64,000 nt of DNA, from assembly GCF_000332175.1 (NCBI RefSeq), contig NZ_KB235914.1, forward strand, positions 1,309,966-1,373,965, read 5' to 3'. Position numbers and translations under genes: made by a program. Shown one piece after another: positions 1 to 8,345 of the stretch. This DNA is from Pseudanabaena sp. PCC 6802. Its GTDB lineage: Bacteria; Cyanobacteriota; Cyanobacteriia; Pseudanabaenales; Pseudanabaenaceae. Numbering within the stretch: position 1 is the first letter of the stretch; every line of letters begins with the position of its first letter. The notes below the pieces were generated by a model. It was given only the letters and a program-made list of their open reading frames with translations. It had not been told where the DNA came from and did no database searches.

Positions 1-371
1 CCACCGCTTGCAACTCGTCGCGCCACTCGCTCAACCGCTAGATCGGAACTTTGAAGCCAAAAGTAAATGAGGTTGATTGAGTAACCTAGAGATTTACAGT
101 GTCTTAAGAACGGGACGAATGTACGAGCAGCCAGGGTGGTTTCAAAGGCAAAATCTGTACCCGATGCTGCAAGTTGTTTGATTCTTGCTAACATCAGCCG
201 TCCTGCTTGTATAGCCATAGAGTTTTGGTTAAGGGGCGACAGTCCTGCGGCGATCGCATCGGCATTCACATACTCAAATATGCCCAGAAGATTGGGGAGT
301 AAGCTCAGTGCAACAGTTGTTTTGCCTGCTCCATTGGGGCCGCCTATGATGTAAAGGCTTGGACTACTCAA
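1..371 (-). CDS. Zeta-toxin-like P-loop kinase, partial (C-terminus beyond the left edge)
   Basis: Reading the minus strand from a TTG at 371 gives an open frame to base 1. It begins MSSPSLYIIGGPNGAGKTT, with a Walker A motif (GPNGAGKT) at the N-terminus. It continues through NADAIAAGLSP, an FETTLA motif near residue 80 and RVARRVASGG at the window edge. That order (P-loop, NAD, FETTL, RVxxGGH) is characteristic of the zeta-toxin/COG4185 AAA kinase family, which phosphorylates small-molecule or sugar-nucleotide substrates. The TTG start overlaps the stop of the upstream PIN gene (ATTGA), so the two are probably translationally coupled. Only about 123 residues are visible. The family is confident; a toxin role is inferred from the neighbours. 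Confidence 0.8.
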   Translation of the reverse strand, partial: MSSPSLYIIGGPNGAGKTTVALSLLPNLLGIFEYVNADAIAAGLSPLNQNSMAIQAGRLMLARIKQLAASGTDFAFETTLAARTFVPFLRHCKSLGYSINLIYFWLQSSDLAVERVARRVASG

Positions 372-799
372 TTTTGCTCTAGCAGTAAGTTTTCAAATGG
401 GTTAGTGTTGTTCCATCGGTAAATACTAAAATCTCGGCGATCGCAGGTTAGAATCCTTCCGTGTCCTAGATGTTCCGCTAAAACTACCAGAGAGGCATCG
501 GCAAAATCCATGGGTAAGTCAGCGTAGCGTCTCATGAGTTCGACCATGCGAGTAATGTGATGTTTTTGGAGATCGAAAACGGGAAATGTCCCATTGGCAA
601 CTTCTGTTAAAAAAGCAAATTGTGCTGCTAGTCCAGCATCTCTTGCCAAGAGATAGCTAGTTTCTGTAATTACAGGATAAGTGGTAAGCAGGGGGGCGTT
701 CAGGGTGGATATAGTTTGTATAGCAATGGAATGATCGAGATCGCTCCTGTTACCCAAGGCAATGAAAAATCCTGTATCAGCGAGGATCGTATTTTTCAT
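368..799 (-). CDS. PIN-domain ribonuclease, VapC-like toxin
   Basis: 143 residues, the usual length of a PIN domain. The acidic metal-binding set is visible: D8 in ILADTGFF, E46 in VITETSY, D101 in DFADASLV, and D120/D123 in LTCDRRDF. PIN toxins are Mg-dependent RNases that cleave tRNA or rRNA. The gene overlaps the preceding small ribbon-helix-helix ORF by 23 bases and its stop overlaps the start of the downstream kinase, so the three form one operon. The pairing with an upstream DNA-binding antitoxin supports a type II toxin-antitoxin module. Subfamily assignment (VapC versus other PIN) is inference. Confidence 0.85.
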   Translation of the reverse strand: MKNTILADTGFFIALGNRSDLDHSIAIQTISTLNAPLLTTYPVITETSYLLARDAGLAAQFAFLTEVANGTFPVFDLQKHHITRMVELMRRYADLPMDFADASLVVLAEHLGHGRILTCDRRDFSIYRWNNTNPFENLLLEQN

Positions 800-1049
800 T
801 CATGATTGCTTTAAAATTAGCTTCTGAATTAGCGGCTAGATTGGGATCGCCGCTAAAGCAACCAATAAACTTACTTTGTCGCAGTTGTGTTAGACGATCT
901 AGGTTAGATGCTTGAATTTGTTGGTAATAAGCATCGATCGCTTCGGTAAGCGTACGATTTAGCAATGTCGCTGCGTCTTGGTTGGTTTGCTGCTGGATGT
1001 ACTCTAGTTTGTGAACTTGTTCGTCTTCTAGGTGAATGGTGATATCCAT
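777..1049 (-). CDS. Ribbon-helix-helix antitoxin (CopG/VapB-like)
   Basis: 90 residues. The N-terminus has the short beta-strand followed by two helices typical of ribbon-helix-helix regulators (MDITIHLEDEQVHKLEYIQQ, then NQDAATLLNRTLTEAIDAYY). The C-terminal half is polar and would wrap the PIN toxin. It is first in the operon and overlaps the toxin gene by 23 bases, the usual antitoxin-toxin arrangement. Its expected role is to neutralise the PIN protein and repress its own promoter upstream of 1049. I see no clear operator palindrome apart from HIP1 sites. Confidence 0.75.
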   Translation of the reverse strand: MDITIHLEDEQVHKLEYIQQQTNQDAATLLNRTLTEAIDAYYQQIQASNLDRLTQLRQSKFIGCFSGDPNLAANSEANFKAIMNEKYDPR

Positions 1050-1131
1050 AGGGTCTGTGCTTATAGCGGTCTGAATTTAGTGTAGCGTACCCTATGGTTA
1101 ATCGCGATCGCATTCCCTATTATTCGATTTC

Positions 1132-1458
1132 AGGACGATCGCATTTTTAGAACCACAAGAAAACAAGCTCGCGATCGTCATCCTAAAGTATTGCTAGAGT
1201 ATGCGATCGCCTTCGCAAAAACTAAACCATTACGGGGCAATCGCTAAGAAATACGAATGACAAAGCGATCGCCCTAAATTCTCCCCATCTTCGGTTAAAG
1301 GACGATCGCAGTTTTAGTACCACAGGAAGACAAGTTCGCGATCGCTCTCTTAAAGTGTCATCAGAAAAAGCGATCACACTCGCAAAAATACCCATTTGGG
1401 AGAGTCTATTAAGAAATACAACTAGAGAATCGCCCAAAGTCTTTTCCTTTAAGGGTTA
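1132..1458. repeat. Diverged tandem duplication, two ~165-bp units, in a gene-free stretch
   Basis: The 545 bases between the antitoxin and the amylase hold no convincing gene. Two units align along their length with a period of about 167: unit 1 from 1132 and unit 2 from 1299. Both begin AGGACGATCGCA, continue with a TTTTTAGAACC/GTTTTAGTACC-type segment, and later share CGCAAAAA, TAAGAAATAC and a terminal GGTTAA. HIP1 octamers recur inside. A third, very partial copy may follow at 1461. The function is unknown. Confidence 0.6.
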
Positions 1459-1594
1459 AAGTGCAATCGCTAGATTCCTGTCTTACTCTTACAAGATTTG
1501 CGATTGCACTTATTTTAAAATTATTTTAGAAGTAACTCTAGCTATCTACTATTTATTAGAAAAGCGGTAAGGGAAAGGAAAATTGATTACTTTC

Positions 1595-2899
1595 TCAACT
1601 TTTTGTCCACACGGCATAATCTGGACCATCTAGAGCAACTTTCCAACCATCACCAGGAGACCATGAAGCTGATCCGATCTTTATCGCAACCTTTCCATCT
1701 ACGATCGCTGCATATTTACCATCAGTGTTGGGTTCGATGAAAACGCTACTTTTGCTTGTGATGCCAGCATTTTTGCGAATTTCGATTAGTTTAACAATCT
1801 GAGCTTTCTGGGAGTCGCCCCCATCGAAGAAATGACGCCAGAACACAGTTGGAATACCTGGATGAGTAAGTATGTAAACATATCCCTGCATCACTTTGTC
1901 GTCGGGGAATCGCTTTTGACCTCCATTGCGAACTGCTTCAGTATCATGATTTTCAATGAACGTAACACTCATTTCAGGCCACATGCCGATTACGCCAGGC
2001 GACTTGCCTGAAATAGTTTTCAGACGACTATAATTCTGGTTTAAAGTAGCATCGACGAGGGCTGCTCTTGTTGGGAAGTCAAATGCCATTGACTTGCCTC
2101 TTGTCTCATCAACCCAATCTACAACTGCTTGGGAATTATCGTCCCAGAATTCGCCAACGGACAGTACTGGTTTGGAAGCATCATTGTACAGACCCACGTA
2201 GTAACCGTTATAGCCGCGCACTTGATCGTATCGCCAACCAGCGAATCCAATCTCAGTTTTTAGTTTGTCTAAAAATTCTTTGACTTTTGCCTGAACTAAT
2301 GGGTTGGTATGGTCTAGATCGCGCCCAGCATCGTTGCTCTCGGAAATACTGCCATTATGATGCCTTTCTTCTGGCTTGCCAGTACCACAGTTACAGTCAT
2401 CACCAGTTACTACAGCGCTTCTATTTTGTTCACTGTTGCCAAATGCTGGATTTGTGAAATCTGCTCCTCCCGTTGCAGTTCCGCAGCGATGATTGATGAC
2501 GATATCAGCTAGAGCTAATGTTGGTTTTAGTGCGGTTACTGCTTCTTTGAGTTCGTTCTCAGTACCGTATCCGTTCTCTAAGGTGTACCATTCAGTGGGT
2601 AAGTAGCTGTTATCGCTTGCAGCACTGCGAGAGGGTGGTGGAAACCAAACATAGTCGAAGCCAGCACGATTGATGTTTTGGGCATTCTCTTTAACAATCT
2701 GATACCAGTGCTTATTTCCATTGTTTTCAGGTTTGTAGGATGTCCAGTGAAAACCTTGGAGAATTACTTCTTTGCCTGTGCCGTTGTAGTCAGCGGCCAG
2801 AGCCCCTGGTGCTGTAATCAAGACAACAAGTAGGAGAAACGCAAATAGGAAGCCAAGAAAACGAACAATCCAACGATTTCGGGTCAAAGATAACTTCAT
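1595..2899 (-). CDS. Secreted alpha-amylase, GH13
   Basis: 434 residues from the ATG at 2899, which is preceded by GGAGAGG. An in-frame start 75 bases upstream lacks such a site and overlaps the neighbouring gene. An N-terminal signal peptide or anchor ends near APGALA. The four conserved GH13 regions are present: DIVINH (132-137), GWRYD with the nucleophile D225, GEFW with the acid E250, and FIENHD with D319. The sequence is closest in style to plant/bacterial GH13_6 amylases that cleave internal alpha-1,4 bonds of starch or glycogen. It lies 37 bases downstream of the papain-like gene on the same strand, so co-transcription is likely. The stretch has no HIP1 octamers, which suggests acquisition. 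Confidence 0.93.
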   Translation of the reverse strand: MKLSLTRNRWIVRFLGFLFAFLLLVVLITAPGALAADYNGTGKEVILQGFHWTSYKPENNGNKHWYQIVKENAQNINRAGFDYVWFPPPSRSAASDNSYLPTEWYTLENGYGTENELKEAVTALKPTLALADIVINHRCGTATGGADFTNPAFGNSEQNRSAVVTGDDCNCGTGKPEERHHNGSISESNDAGRDLDHTNPLVQAKVKEFLDKLKTEIGFAGWRYDQVRGYNGYYVGLYNDASKPVLSVGEFWDDNSQAVVDWVDETRGKSMAFDFPTRAALVDATLNQNYSRLKTISGKSPGVIGMWPEMSVTFIENHDTEAVRNGGQKRFPDDKVMQGYVYILTHPGIPTVFWRHFFDGGDSQKAQIVKLIEIRKNAGITSKSSVFIEPNTDGKYAAIVDGKVAIKIGSASWSPGDGWKVALDGPDYAVWTKS

Positions 2900-2936
2900 A
2901 ATACCTCTCCTAAGAAGGCTCGTAAAATAATACAGA

Positions 2937-3566
2937 CTATTTGTGCCAAGGCTCAAAAATGACGGAATCTTCAAATAACTCTTGAGGGTTAATGGTTTCG
3001 TCAGGGTTACTCAAAATACCTTTATCTTTATAGTCTGGCTGCCGATCTAAAGAGTAGGCGACTAGTTCACTACAGATCCAACGATCTGGATGATTGAATT
3101 TTGAAGCTAAAAAATCCTCCAGTCGATTGCCTGATAGTCGATTGAAGATATTACCTAGCACAGTTCCCACAGCCAAGTGGGCTTTAATCAAATCAAAGTC
3201 ATACGCTTCACCAACTTTCTCGCTGGCAGTTTGAATAATTCCTTCAACGTTATTTTCTAGTTTGATGGGTTTACGGAAAAAGATAAGGCAGTGAGGATTA
3301 TCAAAATATTTCTTTAGATCTGAGCGACGTACTCCTCCTTCAGCATGAGCTTCGATACATTCATTCTCACCAGAGACAATCAGGGTATGAGAGGTTTTTA
3401 TATCACTTATCCTGTCCCAACTTGTAAAATAAGCAATTCCCTCAGAGACTATATTCTCAGAATCGTAGGTAAACCCGATATACCCTCGATTGTAAGTAAC
3501 ACCATATTCCGGCTTTAAAGATTGAATCTCGATAGTTCTATTCGCAAGTATTACTCGATCAGTCAT
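2937..3566 (-). CDS. Permuted papain-like (YiiX/NlpC-P60 type) hydrolase
   Basis: 209 residues. The catalytic order is circularly permuted relative to papain: H60 in KTSHTLIVSG precedes C165 in WICSELVAY, and an acidic residue follows in IEAHAEGG. The C-terminal NPQELFEDSVIFE resembles the closing segment of YiiX/YebB-type amidases. Such enzymes cleave amide or thioester bonds in peptidoglycan, lipids or peptides; the substrate here is unknown. There is no signal peptide. A good Shine-Dalgarno (AGGAGG) precedes the ATG. It lies upstream of the amylase, probably in one operon. The fold is fairly confident; the substrate is open. Confidence 0.7.
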   Translation of the reverse strand: MTDRVILANRTIEIQSLKPEYGVTYNRGYIGFTYDSENIVSEGIAYFTSWDRISDIKTSHTLIVSGENECIEAHAEGGVRRSDLKKYFDNPHCLIFFRKPIKLENNVEGIIQTASEKVGEAYDFDLIKAHLAVGTVLGNIFNRLSGNRLEDFLASKFNHPDRWICSELVAYSLDRQPDYKDKGILSNPDETINPQELFEDSVIFEPWHK

Positions 3567-3804
3567 AAAAACCTCCTCCTATAAATATTAATTGTGATGG
3601 CTCAGGATGGGTTAGCAAAAGCACAACCCACTGAATTAATCACAGAGTCCGTCAACGAAGTAAAACGAACCTTATAAGATCATTGATTGCACTCTTAACT
3701 ATTATCTTTGTCCCTAAAACTTCTTAGGAATATTTGTCAGAGCCTTCAAAGATTTGAAGAGCGTGAACTAGAGGTGTCGTATCTCCTATTTTAATTGGAA
3801 ATTA

Positions 3805-4413
3805 CTAATTCCCCACCCGTATTATAAATAATTGAATTGGAATAGGTGTCTTCTCTTCCTTGATAATAGTATTATTGAATAGCTTCTGCCCGTTGAGAAC
3901 AGGCCACCAATTTCCCCGCAAAACAGTTGAGCCTTGAGTACTTATAAGAATATACTCAGTTGGATGCATAAACTTAGCATCGGGACTGAGATCAACCCAA
4001 ATTAGAGTGGCTTCACCTGGGATTTTGATTGTTGTTCCATTTGGTCCATCTGTGAGTATGTCCTTAGGGGTAAGCTTTTTTGGATAGAAATAAACTTCAG
4101 TCTCTACTTTATTAACTGGGACGGTTTGAACTGTACCATCTTCAAATTGTAGAGAGACCTGAGTGTATTGCTTCACGCGATCATCTTTTATCTCATATGA
4201 AAAGTCCCGAAAAATTCCCTTCATTGGACTAGACCCCTCACTAATCGTAAGGTTGAGAATCAAAATAGTTGGATTTAATCCTTGCGGTACGGCCTCTGTA
4301 ACGGATATTCGATCATCGTTGTGATAGACAAGTACCGAGCCATATACATATAATCTTGGGGGAGATTCCTTCAAATTAGCATTTGCACCGAGAGTAAAAT
4401 TGCCAGGTTGCAT
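3805..4413 (-). CDS. Unknown beta-rich protein
   Basis: I do not recognise this protein. The open frame extends to a GTG at 4506, but a strong AAAGGAGG ten bases before the ATG at 4413 argues for that start (202 residues, MQPGNFTLGANANL...). The composition is rich in beta-formers, with alternating hydrophobic residues, many Thr/Val/Ile, no cysteines and no signal peptide. It could be a beta-sandwich or a phage- or carbohydrate-associated protein. It shares strand, AT-richness and lack of HIP1 with its neighbours. Confidence 0.6.
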   Translation of the reverse strand: MQPGNFTLGANANLKESPPRLYVYGSVLVYHNDDRISVTEAVPQGLNPTILILNLTISEGSSPMKGIFRDFSYEIKDDRVKQYTQVSLQFEDGTVQTVPVNKVETEVYFYPKKLTPKDILTDGPNGTTIKIPGEATLIWVDLSPDAKFMHPTEYILISTQGSTVLRGNWWPVLNGQKLFNNTIIKEEKTPIPIQLFIIRVGN

Positions 4414-4653
4414 AATTAGTATTCCTCCTTTGAGATCATTATTTTGGGATAACATGACTTTTCCGGTTTTACCTAAGAGACTGTTTGATAAAGTATAAAT
4501 ATCCACTGTTCTTTTGATTCTAAGGTTAAGCTATGGAACTAGAAACCCTCATTCTTTCGTACCCAAATTTTGCTAAATGAGGATTTTCTTAAATTTTAAA
4601 ACAGGCTCTAAGACATGTTCATTATAAAGTATTTTTACAGCATCTTTGGAAGA

Positions 4654-5049
4654 TTAAAACCCTGGTCGATGCCATACAAGACTATACGTTTCATCGGACG
4701 AAGGTATCATGGAAGAAAGTTCCTCCAACATCTTAACCTTAGGTTCACCTGTCGATCCATATACCCTTACTCCTTTAACACCATCTGGTAAATTCTCCCA
4801 AATAAATGTAGTAATTACAGGAGTGATAACTTGAATTGTGCTCCCAGTTGGAGAATCAGCTACAAAATCAAAATTATAAATTCCATCTTCTGGAGCTGTA
4901 AAATAGTAATATGGGATAAGTATAGGGTTGCTCCAACCACCTGAAGTAACTACGCCAGAAGCAATGATAAAAAGTGCTTCTTTAGGAGATTTTCCACTTC
5001 TTAATATTTTTATACCTACATCAACTACTTGCCAGATTTTTATTTGCAT
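4654..5049 (-). CDS. Unknown small protein with a GWSNP...YYYF...FDFVA core
   Basis: 131 residues, ATG preceded by AGAGGG. The central segment has TSGGWSNPILIPYYYF, EDGIYNFDFVADSPTG and VKGVRVYGSTG. This pattern (GW-N-P, PxxGIxxFDFVA, QVITP, VRVY) looks like a small conserved soluble family, but I cannot name it or assign a function. No signal peptide or cysteine is present. It is the first gene of the HIP1-free minus-strand block that ends with the amylase. A small beta-barrel or binding domain is plausible. Confidence 0.6.
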   Translation of the reverse strand: MQIKIWQVVDVGIKILRSGKSPKEALFIIASGVVTSGGWSNPILIPYYYFTAPEDGIYNFDFVADSPTGSTIQVITPVITTFIWENLPDGVKGVRVYGSTGEPKVKMLEELSSMIPSSDETYSLVWHRPGF

Positions 5050-5411
5050 TGTAATTGCCCTCTAATCTTATAGTTCTAGCGATTTACTGAATCTCGATCG
5101 CGAACTTATTGTGAGATTAACTCGAACATCCCCTGCAATAACATAACCATTTACGGAAATAAAATTGCGTTAAACCGCAAATAAAATAACTGTCATCCGC
5201 ATCGAGAAATATAAGGAATTCAGGTAGAATTTGCTAAGGATTCATCCTTTTGAGTATTAAGATTTGTGTCCAACATGCTTCTCTCTCAAAGTCTACTAAG
5301 TTCGCAATCTTTCTCCATCAGTAGAAACTAGAGCAGGCATTCCAAATCAGCCCTCACCAAAAGCAACGCGATCGCTTAATCTTTTATTTAGTTTCACCCA
5401 ATGCAAGAGAT
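5050..5411. other. Intergenic region between diverging genes; no gene seen
   Basis: 362 bases separating the minus-strand block from the plus-strand histidine kinase. It must hold divergent promoters, but I see no convincing box pair, hairpin or conserved small ORF. HIP1 reappears near 5368. Confidence 0.4.
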
Positions 5412-7340
5412 ATGATTCTCCGCAAAGCATGGCAACGCACTGCCCTCTGGCTTGGTATAGGCTGGAGCCTTTTGTGGAGCGTCGTTCTCTCCGATCTTCC
5501 CCTCATTCAGCAACTCGATCTCGGCCTTCAGGATCGCCAGGTCGCGATGGGGCATCCCAGCACGCCACCCCCAGAGATATTGCTGGTCACGATCGGCGAG
5601 GCGGACTTAAAAGCCTGGCCATCCGATCGCGAACCAACGATCTATGCCGATTTAGTCCAGCGTCTCCTCGACTCAGGCGCATCGGTAGTCGCGCTCAACT
5701 TGCTGCCCAACTGGGTGCAAACCTCCGACCATGCCAATAACCCCATCAAAGCCTTAGTCAAACAGCACGCCTCGCAGATCGTCATCGTCCTTCCCACCTC
5801 CAGTGCGGGCAACCCCAGTCCCAGCGAATGGAGAAATTACGAATACTTTCTCCCTTTAAACGCTAAAGGAGAGTCGCTGTTTCCGCCCAGGTCGATTCTG
5901 GGCTTTTCCGAATACGAACCAGAGGCAAAGCATCCGCTTAGTTCCAACAGTACTGCCCGTCAAGCCTATTTATCGGGACAATTTACCCTCGCCCGCCATC
6001 TCGATCGCACCGAAACGCTTGACTCCGTTGCCCTCCTCAGTCTCAAGAAATTTCAACAACAGGACACTCCGACAGACTATCTACCCTCCCCAAGCGATCC
6101 GATCCGAATTCATTTTTGGGGTACCACGGGGACTTTCCCATCCTTGCGGGCGGGATCGGTTTTGCGCAGTAATGCGCCGTTGCCGCAGGTTCGCCATAAA
6201 ATCGTCCTGGTGGGATTCTCAGACACCAGCAACCCTGAGGCTTTTGCGATTCGCGCTCCCCTTGGCGATACCATGCCTGCGATCGAAGTGCAAGCCAATT
6301 TGCTGGGCAGTTTGCTGACGCGCTCTTTCTATCGAACAGCACCATTGTGGCTGCAAGGGATATTCGTCGTCCTGGGCGGCATTGTCATTAGCAAATGGAT
6401 CGTCTGGGGAAACCTCAACCCTCGCGCTAGCCGCAACTACCAGTACTGGCTGTTCCCCCTTGTCCTGCTTGGGAGTTTTGCCCTTCTGGGTACAGGCATG
6501 TTTTGGACGCGACTCCTCATCCCCTTCGTCCTGCCATTAACGATCTGGATTGCCACAGGACTATCCGTCCTCGTTTCCTTACAATTAGGCATCCAGAAAG
6601 ACCTGATCGACGAGCAACAATGCGAAATCGAGCGACTTCATAGAGTAGAACAGGCAGCAGTAATTTCCCAAACGCAAAAACTGCTGCACCGCATTGCCGC
6701 GAATATCCACGAAGGCCCGCTGCAAGAACTGAAACTGGTGATGGATCGGCTGGAAATTTTGCAGATGAATTTCCCGCAGGTGTCCGTCGATCCGATTCTG
6801 GAGGGTCTGGAAAGCCTGGGGCACCACCTGCGCCAGCAACTCAACCAAACCAAGGCGATCGCCCTGGAAATTACGCCAGAACTCAGGGAGGGCTTAGACG
6901 CTGGCATCAAAAACAGGGTACAGCAACTCGTCCAATCCGGCGAACTGACCTTACAAGTTATCCAAGAAATTCAGCCCCTAGAGGAACCTACCTTAAACAG
7001 CCAGTGGCTAGAAGCTCGCGAGGATATATACAGTTTCTTTGGCGAGGCCGTCAAAAATGTCGTGCGCCACGCCCAGCCACCCCACGGCACCGCCACTCAA
7101 GTAAAAGTAAGCCTGAGCCAGCAAGGTACGCGCTGCACTTTGACTGTCGAAAACGACGGTGCCAAACTAGACGATTCGGTCTTTGCGCGATCTGAAGGTC
7201 TGGGCAGACGGGGCGGTTATGGCATGAAACTCATGAGTGCGATCGCCGCAGATCTGCCCGAAGGAGCCATTGAGCGCGTTGCTTTGCCAGAGGGAGGTAT
7301 GAGGGTAGCCCTTTCCTGGACATTACAGCTCGATCGCTAG
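5412..7340 (+). CDS. CHASE2-domain sensor histidine kinase, NarL-partner type
   Basis: 642 residues. The N-terminal hydrophobic segment (about 10-30) is followed by an extracytoplasmic CHASE2-like domain (about 35-310, including PPEILLVTIGEADL and VRHKIVLVGFSD). Three transmembrane segments follow (about 312-392), then a coiled linker. A dimerisation/phosphoacceptor helix carries H433 in RIAANIHEGPLQELK. The C-terminal HATPase has an N-box near EAVKNVVRHA and a glycine-rich GLGRRGGYGMKLM. The helix and short HATPase resemble HisKA_3 kinases, which pair with LuxR-type regulators, and one lies 113 bases downstream. The ligand is unknown. Confidence 0.85.
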   Translation: MILRKAWQRTALWLGIGWSLLWSVVLSDLPLIQQLDLGLQDRQVAMGHPSTPPPEILLVTIGEADLKAWPSDREPTIYADLVQRLLDSGASVVALNLLPNWVQTSDHANNPIKALVKQHASQIVIVLPTSSAGNPSPSEWRNYEYFLPLNAKGESLFPPRSILGFSEYEPEAKHPLSSNSTARQAYLSGQFTLARHLDRTETLDSVALLSLKKFQQQDTPTDYLPSPSDPIRIHFWGTTGTFPSLRAGSVLRSNAPLPQVRHKIVLVGFSDTSNPEAFAIRAPLGDTMPAIEVQANLLGSLLTRSFYRTAPLWLQGIFVVLGGIVISKWIVWGNLNPRASRNYQYWLFPLVLLGSFALLGTGMFWTRLLIPFVLPLTIWIATGLSVLVSLQLGIQKDLIDEQQCEIERLHRVEQAAVISQTQKLLHRIAANIHEGPLQELKLVMDRLEILQMNFPQVSVDPILEGLESLGHHLRQQLNQTKAIALEITPELREGLDAGIKNRVQQLVQSGELTLQVIQEIQPLEEPTLNSQWLEAREDIYSFFGEAVKNVVRHAQPPHGTATQVKVSLSQQGTRCTLTVENDGAKLDDSVFARSEGLGRRGGYGMKLMSAIAADLPEGAIERVALPEGGMRVALSWTLQLDR

Positions 7341-7453
7341 CGATCCTGACTGTTTTGCGATCGCGCTAAAAATATAGATAAAAATTGCAGTTTTTTCAGA
7401 TATCTTTTAGGATTAGGCTAAATAGCTTAGTCCCAAATTACGCCTGGGGGGGT

Positions 7454-8116
7454 ATGGAGTCTAAATCACCTCTATTTCTAATCCTCGAAGATCACCCCGA
7501 AGTTGCTGAAAATAACGGTCTGTTTTTGCAAAAATTCAAGCCGTCGGCAATTTGCGAGATCGTCCACAATCCCGCCCAAGCTTTAGAAAGCCTCAAATTA
7601 GAGACTCCCGATTTGATTGTTATCGATCTCCTATTTGGAACGCCGACAGGACAACAGTCGCCTCAAGCCAGTCTAGAATTGCTGCAAACAATCTTTCAGA
7701 ATTATCCCTTGCTGAATGTTCTGATCTACACCAGCGAGTACGGGTATTTAAAACCGCTGACCAAACTCATCGGTCGCCATCAGGGGGGCTTTGTCGTCGT
7801 CAGCAAACTCGAACGCCGCAAAGCTTACCTCGATGGCGTCCAACACGCTCTGGATGGCAAATTCGATATCCCCAAAGAATTGCGCCGCGATGTTGACTTA
7901 GACGAGCGCGAGTTACAGGTTTTGAGCTTGTTGTGTCGGGAAGCTCTTACAGATAAAGCGATCGCCCAGCGCATGAACGTCTCCTTGAAAACTGCCCAAA
8001 ATTCCGTACAGCGCCTGAAAGCAAAGCTGGGTATCGACTACCTCGATGAGAACAATACCAGCACCCGCGTTGCCCTCTGCATGGAAGCCATTCGGCGCAA
8101 ATTAATCGTGCTGTAA
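7454..8116 (+). CDS. LuxR/NarL-family response regulator
   Basis: 220 residues from the ATG at 7454. The frame opens earlier at a TTG, but the receiver starts right after MESKSPLFLILEDHPEV. Receiver features are the acidic ED pair, the phosphoacceptor Asp in LIVIDLLF, a Thr in VLIYTSE and a Lys in VVVSKLE. The C-terminal helix-turn-helix has DERELQVLSLLCREALTDKAIA and MNVSLKTAQNSVQRLKAKL, typical of GerE/LuxR. It is the likely partner of the CHASE2 kinase immediately upstream. Its target genes are not evident. Confidence 0.87.
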   Translation: MESKSPLFLILEDHPEVAENNGLFLQKFKPSAICEIVHNPAQALESLKLETPDLIVIDLLFGTPTGQQSPQASLELLQTIFQNYPLLNVLIYTSEYGYLKPLTKLIGRHQGGFVVVSKLERRKAYLDGVQHALDGKFDIPKELRRDVDLDERELQVLSLLCREALTDKAIAQRMNVSLKTAQNSVQRLKAKLGIDYLDENNTSTRVALCMEAIRRKLIVL

Positions 8117-8275
8117 AACCCATTCAAACCACTTAATCAGAAAGACGACCAATTCAGCCAGACAACTACGAACGAGAGCATGTAACAGTTCGCGACAAGC
8201 GGTGATTCTAGCACCACGAGCATTGTGTCCCAATCGTTCGACGATTTCATAGCCGTAGGGGGGAAAGTCTGTCAT
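8102..8275 (-). pseudogene. Remnant of a Ser/Thr protein-kinase N-terminus
   Basis: On the minus strand an ATG at 8275 opens a 57-residue frame beginning MTDFPPYGYEIVERLGHNARGA. That resembles the start of large cyanobacterial Ser/Thr kinases (F-x-x-x-GYE-x-x-ExLG-N-x-GG). After about 25 residues the similarity stops, the catalytic domain is absent, and the frame ends inside the 3' end of the response-regulator gene on the other strand. I read it as a decayed fragment. Confidence is low because the match is short. Confidence 0.35.
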
Positions 8276-8345
8276 AGCTCGTACAATGCCAGGTATACTT
8301 AGTACTTTAAACCTAAGCTTTAAATCCTGATATCAAATCCTACGT

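Noticed and set aside
136-354. Plus-strand 72-codon open frame at the left edge
   Set aside because: It is the shadow of the zeta-toxin-like kinase on the minus strand, which has a clear P-loop.
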